64,000 nt of DNA from a virus (IMGVR_UViG_3300035670_011224:62001-126000); one strand, 5' to 3'. Positions 53,074 to 61,780 are shown, counted from the stretch's first letter. Notes: a model not told the origin generated them from the sequence alone. Translations and numbers: made by a program.

Positions 53074-53915
53074 TTAATTTAATATGGCAAACAAAAGATG
53101 GCGATGAAACACAATTTGAATACCAGTATATTACAGAATATATATTTAAAGATATACAATATAATAAATATTTTGATAATAAATCTTATTCTACTGTATT
53201 AGATAATTCTGTTATTATATATTCTAATAATACAAATATAATAGAAAAAAATTTTAATGATTATCTATCAAGATTTGATTCATTAAAATTCAGATATTAT
53301 CTTTTACATCTCTCCAACGAAAATTTAAACCATGAAGCAGAGTATTACTCCAAAGCTCATAGAGTTTATCGTCAATATTATGACTCTACTCTTAATAAAG
53401 ACAACGTAGTTTTTATACCACTAGGATTTAAATCGGGTTATTTAAATAAAAATATTAATAATAGTTTTGTTAAACTTTATGATTTTATTTTTGTTGGACA
53501 AATTAAATCTGACAGAGAAGAACTTTGTAATATACTAAAAAATTATAAATCTTTTATTCATAATACGTATTCATGGAATTGTATATCTTCATTATCACCA
53601 GATAATTGTTCAAAAGTTTACTCTGAAACAAAATTTGCTCCTTGTCCAATGGGATGGGTAAATCCTGACTCTTTCAGAATTATGGAATCTTTAGAACATA
53701 ATTGTATTCCAATACTTAAATCTTATTACAATAATTTTGATTATCATACAAAAGTTTGGGGAGATACTCCTATTCCACGAGTAGAATCATGGCAAGAACT
53801 AGAAAAATTTAATAAACTTTCTGATATAGAATATCAAAAGTTACATAAGTCTGTTTTTGATTGGTACACAGAGTACAAAAGTAACTTTAGCAAACTAATA
53901 AAATCAACATTATGA
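53070..53915 (+). CDS. Exostosin-like glycosyltransferase
   Basis: 281 residues. VVFIPLGFKSGYL (about 112-124), YDFIFVGQIKSDREELCNIL (about 136-155) and FAPCPMGWVNPDSFRIMESL (about 189-208), where the nucleotide-sugar site lies, fit exostosin/GT47-like proteins. A relative is coded at 45125-45922. ATGA coupling at both ends. Confidence 0.7.
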   Translation: MINLIWQTKDGDETQFEYQYITEYIFKDIQYNKYFDNKSYSTVLDNSVIIYSNNTNIIEKNFNDYLSRFDSLKFRYYLLHLSNENLNHEAEYYSKAHRVYRQYYDSTLNKDNVVFIPLGFKSGYLNKNINNSFVKLYDFIFVGQIKSDREELCNILKNYKSFIHNTYSWNCISSLSPDNCSKVYSETKFAPCPMGWVNPDSFRIMESLEHNCIPILKSYYNNFDYHTKVWGDTPIPRVESWQELEKFNKLSDIEYQKLHKSVFDWYTEYKSNFSKLIKSTL

Positions 53916-54670
53916 ATAAAAATTATAGTTTTGATATAGGAATTACCACATTTAGTTTAAGACTAGATATGCTTAAAAATCTAATAAAAGATATAAGATC
54001 TTTTACTGATAATAATATTCTTTTATGCGTTAATGGAGAAAAATATGGTAATTTCGACGATATGTATAGAAATTCAATATTAGATTTATCAAAAACATAT
54101 AAAAATATTTTTCCTATTTTTTTTATAGACCTAAGAGGTTTAGCAAAAATGTGGAATACAATCATAGTTCACGCTCTAAAAGACAATATTTTATTATTAA
54201 ATGATGATATAATTATACAAAGCAGCAATATATTCGAAGTCGTAGAACAACATATCTCTGATAAAGAGTATAATGGACTTAGCATAATAAATGAAACTTT
54301 TTCATTTTTTGTAGTTAATAAATATTTTATTCATGATCTAGGTTATTTCGATGAAAGACTTCTTGGTTTCGGAGAAGAAGATGGAGATATCAAGTATAGA
54401 ATCAAACAAAAATATAATAAAAATATTGGTAAAATAAATTGTTCTGGTATAAATAATATTATTTCTGATATTAGGCATCCTGGTGTAAAAAACGGTATTG
54501 GTAAATATTCTTTATTTAATAGAACCTATATATTTAATGAAAAATATAATTGTAATGGAAATATTTATTATTTTCCAGATAATATAGAGTGTGAGAAAAA
54601 AATAGAAGATTATAACTGTTATCCATATGAAAATTTTTATCTAACAAACAAACATAAATTATTTGAATGA
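53912..54670 (+). CDS. GT-A glycosyltransferase, 252 aa
   Basis: IGITTFSLRLDMLKNLIKDI at the start, ILLLNDDIIIQSSNIFEVV (about 92-110) with the metal motif NDD, and YFDERLLGFGEEDGDIKYRI (about 146-165), an ED-type acceptor helix, are the GT2/GT7-like order. Coupled to its upstream neighbour by ATGA. Confidence 0.75.
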   Translation: MNKNYSFDIGITTFSLRLDMLKNLIKDIRSFTDNNILLCVNGEKYGNFDDMYRNSILDLSKTYKNIFPIFFIDLRGLAKMWNTIIVHALKDNILLLNDDIIIQSSNIFEVVEQHISDKEYNGLSIINETFSFFVVNKYFIHDLGYFDERLLGFGEEDGDIKYRIKQKYNKNIGKINCSGINNIISDIRHPGVKNGIGKYSLFNRTYIFNEKYNCNGNIYYFPDNIECEKKIEDYNCYPYENFYLTNKHKLFE

Positions 54671-54674
54671 TAAT

Positions 54675-55403
54675 ATGTCTAAAAAAATATCTTTAAATAT
54701 GAAATTTTGGCATGATGGTCAACCTAATTCTACTAGACTAAGGAATGTTATATATTGTTGGAATGAACTAAAAAAATTATCAAGATTTTTATTAGAAAAT
54801 AATATAGATATTAAAACAAATATTTATGATTTTTCAGAACATAAAATTCTAGAAGAAGCTATTCATATTTCATATCCTGTTGGAGAATATAAAAAATCTG
54901 AAAAAACTAATATTATTCTAAAAGATGAGTCTGCTTCTGATTTTTTTATGATGTTTGATAGTGATGCTTTTTTTGACGTAAAGGACTATCAAAAATTATT
55001 AAATCTAATAGAATCATTAGAGCCTGGAGATGTTATTACTTTTGATTTAGGTAGATTGGATACTAATATAGAAAATTATTTAGTAAATAATATTTTTTAT
55101 CCTGATAAAGCTGATTGGAATTTTGCTTATTCTGGTGAAAAAATTCATGGACCTTTAGGAAGAGGCCACATAGGAGGTCTTGGTGGAGTATATTTATGTG
55201 ACACTAAGCTTTTGCTAAGTCTTGGTGGATTTGATGAAAAATATATAGGATGGGGAGGAGAAGATGGCGATATGTTAGGAAGAATTATGTATAGTAATAT
55301 TCCTCATAAAATAAAACCAGAAAGAAATTTTTTTCCTTTTCATTTGCCTCATTTTATTGATTATGGTAATCCTAAATTTAGTAAAAGATTTGCTGATGAA
55401 TAA
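54675..55403 (+). CDS. Galactosyltransferase-type (GT7C) glycosyltransferase
   Basis: 242 residues from ATG 54675; an in-frame TTG at 54663 is weaker. FFMMFDSDAFFDVKDY (about 94-109) contains the metal motif, and GGFDEKYIGWGGEDGDMLGR (about 183-202) is the Glyco_transf_7C signature of beta-1,4-galactosyltransferases and polypeptide GalNAc-transferases. Acts on a sugar chain, probably adding Gal or GalNAc. It overlaps the GT10-like gene by 8 bases. Confidence 0.75.
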   Translation: MSKKISLNMKFWHDGQPNSTRLRNVIYCWNELKKLSRFLLENNIDIKTNIYDFSEHKILEEAIHISYPVGEYKKSEKTNIILKDESASDFFMMFDSDAFFDVKDYQKLLNLIESLEPGDVITFDLGRLDTNIENYLVNNIFYPDKADWNFAYSGEKIHGPLGRGHIGGLGGVYLCDTKLLLSLGGFDEKYIGWGGEDGDMLGRIMYSNIPHKIKPERNFFPFHLPHFIDYGNPKFSKRFADE

Positions 55404-56304
55404 AAAAGTACAAATAGAATGCTGGTGGGCATCTTCAAAAGATATAACACAAAGAACACTCGATCAGTTCTCTTTTAATAACAATACTTCTGATATAGAT
55501 TTTGTTACAGATAATAACTATGATTGGCTTGTTGTATGTGGAAAATTACCTCAAAATTTTAATTCTACAAATATAAATAAATCTAGAACTATCTTTTTTG
55601 TTATGGAACCAAGTTGGTCACCAAATACAGATAAGGATGCGGCCAACTATAGCAAATATATTTGTACACATAATAAAAATATTTTTAACGATAAAAGTGC
55701 TATATTTTTTGAAGAACCTAATTATATGTTTTATGGAGGAAGAGGAGATAGCGGATGGAATATTGATACAATCACTAAATCAATATTTAATAAAACCAAA
55801 AATATTAGTTGTATTGTGACAAAAAGAGGTAATAGTTGGGGAACAAAAAATATTTACGATGAAAGGGTTGCTTTAGCTGATCTACTAAGTATAGATGATC
55901 ATATAGATATCTATGGTACTTTTTGGCCAAACAATGGTAAAAATATCCACGGAGAAATATGGAATAAATTTGTAGCTTTAAACGATTATATGTTTTCTAT
56001 TGGTATAGAAAATACATCAGAAAATAATTATATTACAGAAAAATTTTATGATTGCATATTAACAGACACAATACCAATATATTTTGGGGCTCCAAATATT
56101 TCTGACTACTTCGATATGAATGGTATGGTATATTTAGATAACATATTCGATACTAATAGATGTGCAACTAAAATCAATAATATTTATGAAAATATTTATA
56201 ATGAATATAATTCTAAAATAGAATCATGTAAAAAAAATAAACTTACTTTTTTAACAAATCATAATATCATAAATAAAATTAAAGAAATAATTTATAATGA
56301 GTAA
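55396..56304 (+). CDS. GT10-like (alpha-1,3-fucosyltransferase-type) protein
   Basis: 302 residues from ATG 55396, which overlaps the previous stop by 8 bases. MEPSWSPNTDKDAANYSKYI (about 67-86) and FSIGIENTSENNYITEKFYD (about 197-216) followed by DTIPIYFGAPNISDYF are the GT10 fucosyltransferase motif (ENS...DYITEK). GT10 enzymes transfer fucose from GDP-fucose. No GDP-fucose synthesis gene is in the window, so the donor would come from the host. Confidence 0.75.
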   Translation: MNKKVQIECWWASSKDITQRTLDQFSFNNNTSDIDFVTDNNYDWLVVCGKLPQNFNSTNINKSRTIFFVMEPSWSPNTDKDAANYSKYICTHNKNIFNDKSAIFFEEPNYMFYGGRGDSGWNIDTITKSIFNKTKNISCIVTKRGNSWGTKNIYDERVALADLLSIDDHIDIYGTFWPNNGKNIHGEIWNKFVALNDYMFSIGIENTSENNYITEKFYDCILTDTIPIYFGAPNISDYFDMNGMVYLDNIFDTNRCATKINNIYENIYNEYNSKIESCKKNKLTFLTNHNIINKIKEIIYNE

Positions 56305-57190
56305 TTATATCGTTACGGCAATTTATGATAATTTATTTGGAACAGATCTTGGTGGTCGTCCAGCAAGAGGAGATCACTATCGACATAGTTTGAAATCTAT
56401 TGCAAAAATTAATAATGCAAAATTCAAAATTTTTACAGATGATGTTGATGGTATCAAAAATTTTATAGATACTAATATTACTAATATCACATATGATATA
56501 TACAACTTTGATCTAAGAACCACAGAGTTTTCTGATAAAATTAACAAGATTAAAAATATAGAAGAAACTAAAAAATCTGTTAGATGTATAGAATTACAAT
56601 ATTCTAAATTATTATGGTTAGAATTAATTGCTAAAAATATAGATGATAATGATTATATTTTTTGGTTTGATGCTGGCTTATCTTATAGTGGTTTAATACC
56701 AGAAAAATATTTAGGAAAAAATACAGAAGGATATCATAGTTTTTATTATTATTCTAATTTATTTAATAATACTTTATTAGACAATATTATATCTTTCGCA
56801 GACGATAGCATCTTTTGTGTTGCTAAAGACAATCTAAGATTTTTTTGGGACAATGGATTACCAGAAAAATGGTTTATTAATCATAAAAAAATAATAGATT
56901 ATCATATAATAGGCGGTTTATTTGGAGGTAAATGTAAAAATGTTAAAATTTTATGTGAATATTTTCGTGATTTAGCTAATAAATTATTAGACAATGAAAA
57001 TATATTATATAGTGAAGAAAATATATTAACTACAATTTATTTTAATTATACTTATCTTTTTAAACCAAAATTTTTTGATATATGGTGGCATGAAAATAAT
57101 ATTTCTGGAGTAATGCCAAAAGAAGAAGGTTTGGAGCTTCTAAAAAGAGTTAGAAGTTTTTATAGAGTTTTAGAGGATTTTATAGAATAG
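56297..57190 (+). CDS. YibB-like putative glycosyltransferase
   Basis: 297 residues. IVTAIYDNLFGTDLGGRPAR at the start, SVRCIELQYSKLLWLELIAK, DNDYIFWFDAGLSYSGLIP (about 116-134) with a W-x-D-A motif, and YHIIGGLFGGKCKN are analogous in order to the YibB-like part of the protein at 49495. Last gene of the plus-strand operon; its 3' end overlaps the convergent subtilisin gene by 11 bases. Confidence 0.65.
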   Translation: MSNYIVTAIYDNLFGTDLGGRPARGDHYRHSLKSIAKINNAKFKIFTDDVDGIKNFIDTNITNITYDIYNFDLRTTEFSDKINKIKNIEETKKSVRCIELQYSKLLWLELIAKNIDDNDYIFWFDAGLSYSGLIPEKYLGKNTEGYHSFYYYSNLFNNTLLDNIISFADDSIFCVAKDNLRFFWDNGLPEKWFINHKKIIDYHIIGGLFGGKCKNVKILCEYFRDLANKLLDNENILYSEENILTTIYFNYTYLFKPKFFDIWWHENNISGVMPKEEGLELLKRVRSFYRVLEDFIE

Positions 57191-58112
57191 GATATACTAT
57201 ACCGTATCCTTGGTATTTTTTTATAGACTCAAATCTATGGTCACGCAACGGTTTGCATGACTGCCTAAAGACCTGTATGTAGTCTTTACTAGTATTTAAA
57301 ACATATTTTTTATTTACATTATTATAACTTAATAGTAATGAAGCTAATCCAACCACAAATGGATTGCTCATACTAGTTCCACTCATTTTAGCATATTTAT
57401 TTCCTGGAATACATCCCATGATATTATGGCCTGGAGCTAAAAAATCTAAACTATCACCACTACAAGAAAAAGGTGTTCTTTGTAAGTTCTCATCAATTGC
57501 TCCTATAGCTATTGTATTTTCATATTTAGCCGGATACATAATATCAGCATCTGGACCACTATTTCCAGCAGCACAAAATATTATTTTACCTTTATTACTA
57601 GCATAATTTATAGCTTTTTCTATTTCTTTATTTGGTCCAGACGATCCTAGGCTCATAGTTAAAAAATTAACTTGTGGCTGATCAGATACCCAATATATTC
57701 CTTCCACAATAGATCCAACGCCACCGTTTCCGTTGTCGCCCAATACTTTTACTGGCATAATTTTAGTTTTTGGAGCCACACCAACCATACCATATCCATT
57801 ATTCGATGCTGCTATTGTTGATGAAACATGGGTTCCATGACCATTACGATCAATAGGAAGATTATTTTTTTCAACAAAATTTTTACCTTCTATTAAATTT
57901 GATTTTATATCTGGGTGTTCCAAATCACAACCCGTATCTAAAACAGCACACACAACTCCATCTCCTTCGCTTAATTTCCATGCATTTATAATATCAAATT
58001 TTTTAATTTCCCAACCCATTGTTTGTGGATCAGTTGGAGATAATCCAAATAATGGCTCCGATACATATGGTAATAAACCTATTTTATTTTTTGAAAACCA
58101 TTTTTTAAACAT
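57180..58112 (-). CDS. Subtilisin-like serine protease (S8)
   Basis: 310 residues with the whole catalytic set: VLDTGCDLEHPD (Asp59), NGHGTHVSSTIA (His92), FCAAGNSGPDAD (oxyanion Asn184) and SGTSMSNPFVVGL (Ser247). No signal peptide or long propeptide is visible, so it may act in the cell or be packaged. It follows a trypsin-like gene by 1 base; the pair could mature or attack surface proteins. Confidence 0.9.
   Translation of the reverse strand: MFKKWFSKNKIGLLPYVSEPLFGLSPTDPQTMGWEIKKFDIINAWKLSEGDGVVCAVLDTGCDLEHPDIKSNLIEGKNFVEKNNLPIDRNGHGTHVSSTIAASNNGYGMVGVAPKTKIMPVKVLGDNGNGGVGSIVEGIYWVSDQPQVNFLTMSLGSSGPNKEIEKAINYASNKGKIIFCAAGNSGPDADIMYPAKYENTIAIGAIDENLQRTPFSCSGDSLDFLAPGHNIMGCIPGNKYAKMSGTSMSNPFVVGLASLLLSYNNVNKKYVLNTSKDYIQVFRQSCKPLRDHRFESIKKYQGYGIVYPIL
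57199..57222 (+). terminator. Possible plus-strand terminator inside the subtilisin 3' end
   Basis: Stem ATACC (57199-57203) and GGTAT (57212-57216), loop of 8, then six T. It would end the plus-strand glycan operon, whose last gene stops at 57190. The stem is short. Confidence 0.45.
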
Positions 58113-58113
58113 T

Positions 58114-58872
58114 TTATTCTTTCATTAATTCTTGTGTAGTATTTTCTATCCAGTCTTTATATACACTAACCCTTGTATGAGCGCTGACTGCTCCGTATTT
58201 TGATTTTCCTTTATTGATTTTGTCTTCTATAACACCAGAATGTATACCGGCAAGATCATTTCCTATAAATAATCCACCACCACTATCTCCTGGAGCAATG
58301 ATGAATTCTAATTCTGTTTTATCTGTTTTTACCGATGGCGAACAAAATAGCAAATACTCATTTACTGCATCAATTATATTTGATCCTGCTCTTTTTTTAC
58401 TTTCTTTACTAGGTAATATTCCGGTAATAAATGTTCCTGTAGAACCATATCCGGCTAAAGAACATATTGATCCATTTTCTTTGTCATCTTTATATATATT
58501 CGGATACCAATCTAACCCTATATCTCCAGAAACCAAACAAATTGCTATATCATGTCTTCCAAATTTTTCGTAATCATAATCTTTATGAACTACTATTTTT
58601 TTAATTGGTAATAATTTTGTACTAAAAATTACAACAGCGGTTTTATTGTTATGAAATATATGAGCAGCTGTTACAACTATATTATTTTTGTATGCTACTA
58701 CGGATCCAGAGTACGGCGTGTCGTCTTGTTTCCTGCCTATTATCTGGCCAATATATGGAAATTTTGATCCATAATTTATGTATTTTTCATCTGGAGTATT
58801 AGGATCTATTGTGCCAGAAAAAGATAATGTTCCGTATACTATCGCTAATAATACCAAAAATATTTTTATCAT
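58114..58872 (-). CDS. Secreted trypsin-like serine protease (S1-type)
   Basis: 252 residues. A signal peptide (MIKIFLVLLAIVYGTLSFSG) implies export. The triad is His71 (VVTAAHIF), Asp108 (HDIAICLV) and Ser197 (APGDSGGGLF). A GGTGTATTAT motif and an AAAGGG ribosome-binding site precede it, so it has its own promoter although its first 74 bases overlap the HNH gene. May degrade host surface proteins or process virion fibres. Confidence 0.85.
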   Translation of the reverse strand: MIKIFLVLLAIVYGTLSFSGTIDPNTPDEKYINYGSKFPYIGQIIGRKQDDTPYSGSVVAYKNNIVVTAAHIFHNNKTAVVIFSTKLLPIKKIVVHKDYDYEKFGRHDIAICLVSGDIGLDWYPNIYKDDKENGSICSLAGYGSTGTFITGILPSKESKKRAGSNIIDAVNEYLLFCSPSVKTDKTELEFIIAPGDSGGGLFIGNDLAGIHSGVIEDKINKGKSKYGAVSAHTRVSVYKDWIENTTQELMKE

Positions 58873-59182
58873 AAAACTGACCCTTTAAGTTATAGGGTTT
58901 GTTAAGTACTTTTCTATAATACACCTCACTATCCTCTATAACATTCTTATTCCAACTATTCCAATCCATAAAATGCCCAAATACAAAGTGGCATGTTTTA
59001 CAAAGAGTTATTAAATTATTATAATCTAATTCTTTTGTTTTATCTATACTTACTGGTATTATATGATGAACTTGTAAATTTTTATGTGTTCCACATGCCT
59101 GACAATGAGTTTGTTTATTTAGATGATTATTTCTAACTGTTTTCCATTTTGATGATCTTGTAGATAATAGACTATATATCAT
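58799..59182 (-). CDS. HNH endonuclease, 127 aa
   Basis: CQACGTHKNLQVHHIIPVSI (about 28-47) supplies the first zinc pair and HH catalytic pair; Asn62 and CKTCHFVFGH (about 67-76) complete the HNH/zinc site. A short phage HNH, perhaps a homing enzyme. Its last 74 bases overlap the trypsin-like gene in another frame. It lies 10 bases downstream of the actin-like gene. Confidence 0.8.
   Translation of the reverse strand: MIYSLLSTRSSKWKTVRNNHLNKQTHCQACGTHKNLQVHHIIPVSIDKTKELDYNNLITLCKTCHFVFGHFMDWNSWNKNVIEDSEVYYRKVLNKPYNLKGQFYDKNIFGIISDSIRNIIFFWHNRS
58914..58925 (-). promoter_or_regulatory. Putative phage promoter, GGTGTATTAT (protease pair)
   Basis: Reads GGTGTATTATAG on the minus strand, 42 bases before the trypsin-like start. 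It lies inside the HNH coding region. Confidence 0.55.
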
Positions 59183-59192
59183 CTTTATTGTG

Positions 59193-60200
59193 CTATAATA
59201 CTTGAGAAGCTATTAGACACCCTTTTGCAACAGCATGAAGAGGATCATCAGCATGGACCACTTCTTTTATTGGTAGTGGAAAATTATTTTCTATTAATTT
59301 TTTATGAAAAGTTTCTACATATCCTTTTGCTAGTGATGTTCCACCAGCTATAACTATTTTGAGAGGTTCTTTAAATTTTGGTAATGCTTTATGATTACTT
59401 AAAGCAACACTTAAATATTTTGTAGTATAATCTATTAATCTATCATAATAAGAGCATACTGCTTCTAAAACAGGACTCTCATTAGTTTGACCAATTACAT
59501 AATCCCCTTGTTCTTTTTCTGCCTGAACAACACTATCTGGTTCTCCCATAGCAACAGATACCATACGATCTATCCAATCTCCTGATTTTGTTGTACTAAA
59601 AGTTACCGTTGGTTCTCCATTGAGCATAACACAAACATTCGTCATACCGGCACCACAACTCACGCCTATTCCCGTATAATCACTGTCCTCCAACCCAGCA
59701 TAACACAATGCTTCTGCTTCATTAATTGCTCTAGCATCATAACCCTGTTCTGCCAAAATACTTTTTACAACATCTTCGTGATATCCAACATCAAAATCAT
59801 CATCCTCTTGATCTACTGGCTGTGCTGGTTTGCAGAATATTAGTTTTTCACCTGGCTTTGATGCTGTCCCGACTACTTCTTTTAGTATAAAAGCCAATAC
59901 TTTTTTTGCTTCTTTTTCTTTTGATGAAACAACACCTTTATACATTGGTCTTTTTGCGCTATCGTTTCTTTCAATAGCTTTTTCTATAGCATCTTTTCCT
60001 AATAGTATAAATGAATTATCACTATCTTTAATAAATATTTTACCGCTTAATCCTTTTTCGATCATTTTTGTTGCAACAGGAGTTGATGGTCTTATAACAT
60101 AAAAAGCATCTCTAAACTCTTTATACTCTATATTTTCGTTTGTATGTTTAGCGAGAACTATGTAACTTGTTCCCACATCTAACCCAACTCCATCACTCAT
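59193..60200 (-). CDS. Actin/Hsp70-fold ATPase
   Basis: 335 residues. VGLDVGTSYIVLAKHTNENI (phosphate-1, about 5-24), GIGVSCGAGMTNVCVML (phosphate-2, about 177-193) and IVIAGGTSLAKGYVETF (adenosine motif, about 288-304) form the actin/Hsp70 ATPase fold. Without the Hsp70 substrate domain it resembles a filament-forming or MreB/ParM-like protein. Possible roles are positioning of phage DNA, segregation or remodelling. Own GGTGTATTTATA motif and GGAGA site. Confidence 0.8.
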   Translation of the reverse strand: MSDGVGLDVGTSYIVLAKHTNENIEYKEFRDAFYVIRPSTPVATKMIEKGLSGKIFIKDSDNSFILLGKDAIEKAIERNDSAKRPMYKGVVSSKEKEAKKVLAFILKEVVGTASKPGEKLIFCKPAQPVDQEDDDFDVGYHEDVVKSILAEQGYDARAINEAEALCYAGLEDSDYTGIGVSCGAGMTNVCVMLNGEPTVTFSTTKSGDWIDRMVSVAMGEPDSVVQAEKEQGDYVIGQTNESPVLEAVCSYYDRLIDYTTKYLSVALSNHKALPKFKEPLKIVIAGGTSLAKGYVETFHKKLIENNFPLPIKEVVHADDPLHAVAKGCLIASQVL

Positions 60201-60237
60201 AACAATCTCCTTTTAATAATTTATTTTTTATGACCAA

Positions 60238-60249
60238 TATAAATACACC
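60238..60249 (-). promoter_or_regulatory. Putative phage promoter, GGTGTATTTATA (actin-like gene)
   Basis: Reads GGTGTATTTATA on the minus strand, 38 bases before the ATG at 60200, in the 62-base gap before the small membrane-protein gene. Confidence 0.6.
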
Positions 60250-60262
60250 TTAAATTATATCA

Positions 60263-60574
60263 TTATTCTTTTAGTTTTTTTAACTTACTTATAGAATTAC
60301 TAATATTAGTGTCAGAAACAATAGTATTTCCTAAGTTATCATATTTTTTCTCTAAACTATTAGTATCAATTTTGCTAACAATTTTTTTCTCATCTATCTC
60401 AATTTTTTGAATAATATTTTTTTGTATATCTTTTTGAGCTATATCGCCAGTATTTTTTGTGTCATATACTATATTAATCTTAGATATTTTTCCGATAAAA
60501 TATCCTAATATAAAAGTTAAGATATTTAATGTTAAAAATATTATTGTAATAATATAACTAATATCTAAATTCAT
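60263..60574 (-). CDS. Small membrane-anchored coiled-coil protein, 103 aa
   Basis: One N-terminal membrane helix (about 7-29, YIITIIFLTLNILTFILGYF) and a polar, Lys/Asn/Ile-rich helical tail (about 45-103). No family recognised. Coupled by ATGA to the oxygenase gene. Confidence 0.6.
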   Translation of the reverse strand: MNLDISYIITIIFLTLNILTFILGYFIGKISKINIVYDTKNTGDIAQKDIQKNIIQKIEIDEKKIVSKIDTNSLEKKYDNLGNTIVSDTNISNSISKLKKLKE

Positions 60575-61422
60575 AATAATTCTTTTAATGGTCTAGAAAA
60601 ATAAAGACTATAATCTGGATCATTCTCTATACTCCAATATTCATTTTCTTGTCTTTGTATCCATCTTTCTAGATATTTAGGATTTTTACGAAAATGTTTC
60701 CAATTTCTATTTATTATGTATGCTGGTGACGAATGAAACCAACTAACTATTGCTGCTCTATCAAAATTTGCTCCTATAAAACCATGAAAACTATTATGAC
60801 TAATCTCAAACATGAATAATCTATTATTTTTAGGTTCTATTGTTTTTATAAGCTTTCCACCATAACCATCGTATATCCCGGTTCCTCCACCATTAGTACC
60901 AATATCATCATTATTGTTTAAATAATATAGCAATGCTATGCTTCTTATCATTTTAATACTATTGGTATTAACTATCGAATCATCGGTATATACGACACCG
61001 CCAGTTGTAATAAAAGAATCGTCTGTTGGCTTATTAGAAAAAGAACATATATTCATATCTCTATGTATGAATCCGTTTTTAGATGGAGCCTTATGAAAAT
61101 GAGCAGAAGGTGAGATGAATTTAGATGTTTTTATATCAAATGTTTTTTCAATAAAATCTTGTAGTTGTTGAGAAGCAAAAAAATCATAACCATTTTTTAA
61201 ATCTTGTAGACCTAGTCCGGATATATAACCCTCGTAATCGCTTGTTGCCCCAGGCTGATCCTTATAAGGCTTGGTTCTTGCTATAAACTCTGGAAATTTT
61301 TTGCATAAAGATTCGTATATTTGTTTATTAAATAAATTGTCTATTATAACATAATTAAATGGATCATTGAATTTAGATATAGAAACATATTTAGATTCAT
61401 AATGGTGTATATTATATTGCAT
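60571..61422 (-). CDS. 2-oxoglutarate/Fe(II)-dependent oxygenase
   Basis: 283 residues with the double-stranded beta-helix metal triad His120-x-Asp122 (GFIHRDMN) and His213 (NSFHGF), and Arg222 (DRAAIVSWF) for 2-oxoglutarate. Motif order resembles prolyl-4-hydroxylase-type enzymes and related 2OG oxygenases. Substrate not shown; with Pro-rich repeat proteins and a GT60-like enzyme nearby, prolyl hydroxylation is a reasonable idea. Sugar or amino-acid hydroxylation is equally possible. Confidence 0.8.
   Translation of the reverse strand: MQYNIHHYESKYVSISKFNDPFNYVIIDNLFNKQIYESLCKKFPEFIARTKPYKDQPGATSDYEGYISGLGLQDLKNGYDFFASQQLQDFIEKTFDIKTSKFISPSAHFHKAPSKNGFIHRDMNICSFSNKPTDDSFITTGGVVYTDDSIVNTNSIKMIRSIALLYYLNNNDDIGTNGGGTGIYDGYGGKLIKTIEPKNNRLFMFEISHNSFHGFIGANFDRAAIVSWFHSSPAYIINRNWKHFRKNPKYLERWIQRQENEYWSIENDPDYSLYFSRPLKELL
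61404..61415 (+). promoter_or_regulatory. Putative phage promoter on the plus strand, GGTGTATATTAT
   Basis: Reads GGTGTATATTAT on the plus strand, 26 bases before the ATG of the plus-strand cupin gene, and overlaps the start of the oxygenase gene on the other strand. Its orientation matches the gene, confirming that the motif is directional. Confidence 0.6.
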
Positions 61423-61441
61423 ATATTTATTAGGAGAGGAT

Positions 61442-61771
61442 ATGGATAAGTTAGGTAAAATTTGGGGTTTTATCTCAAAAATTTTTTCTAATGATAATCT
61501 ATCTATAGATCGTATAGAAATAATTAATAATCAAAAATGCTCTAAACATCTTCACGAATATAAATATAATATGTTTTTTGTTGAATCTGGCAAGATAGTT
61601 GTTCATAGATGGGAGAACAATAATCTTATTTCTACTGTACTAAATCAATACGATACAATCATAATATCTCCTAATATCTATCATCAATTTGAAGCTTTAG
61701 AAAATAGTATAGTCTATGAGATATATTATACTAAATTAAATGATAATGATATAATTAGAGATATAAAATAG
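61442..61771 (+). CDS. Cupin-domain protein
   Basis: 109 residues: HLHEYKYNMFFVESGKIVVH (about 36-55) is the metal-binding cupin motif 1 and IIISPNIYHQFEALENSIV (about 74-92) motif 2. Cupins may be isomerases, epimerases or sugar-binding proteins. Strong ribosome-binding site AGGAGAGG. A lone plus-strand gene in a minus-strand block. Confidence 0.75.
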   Translation: MDKLGKIWGFISKIFSNDNLSIDRIEIINNQKCSKHLHEYKYNMFFVESGKIVVHRWENNNLISTVLNQYDTIIISPNIYHQFEALENSIVYEIYYTKLNDNDIIRDIK

Positions 61772-61780
61772 TTTATAAAA

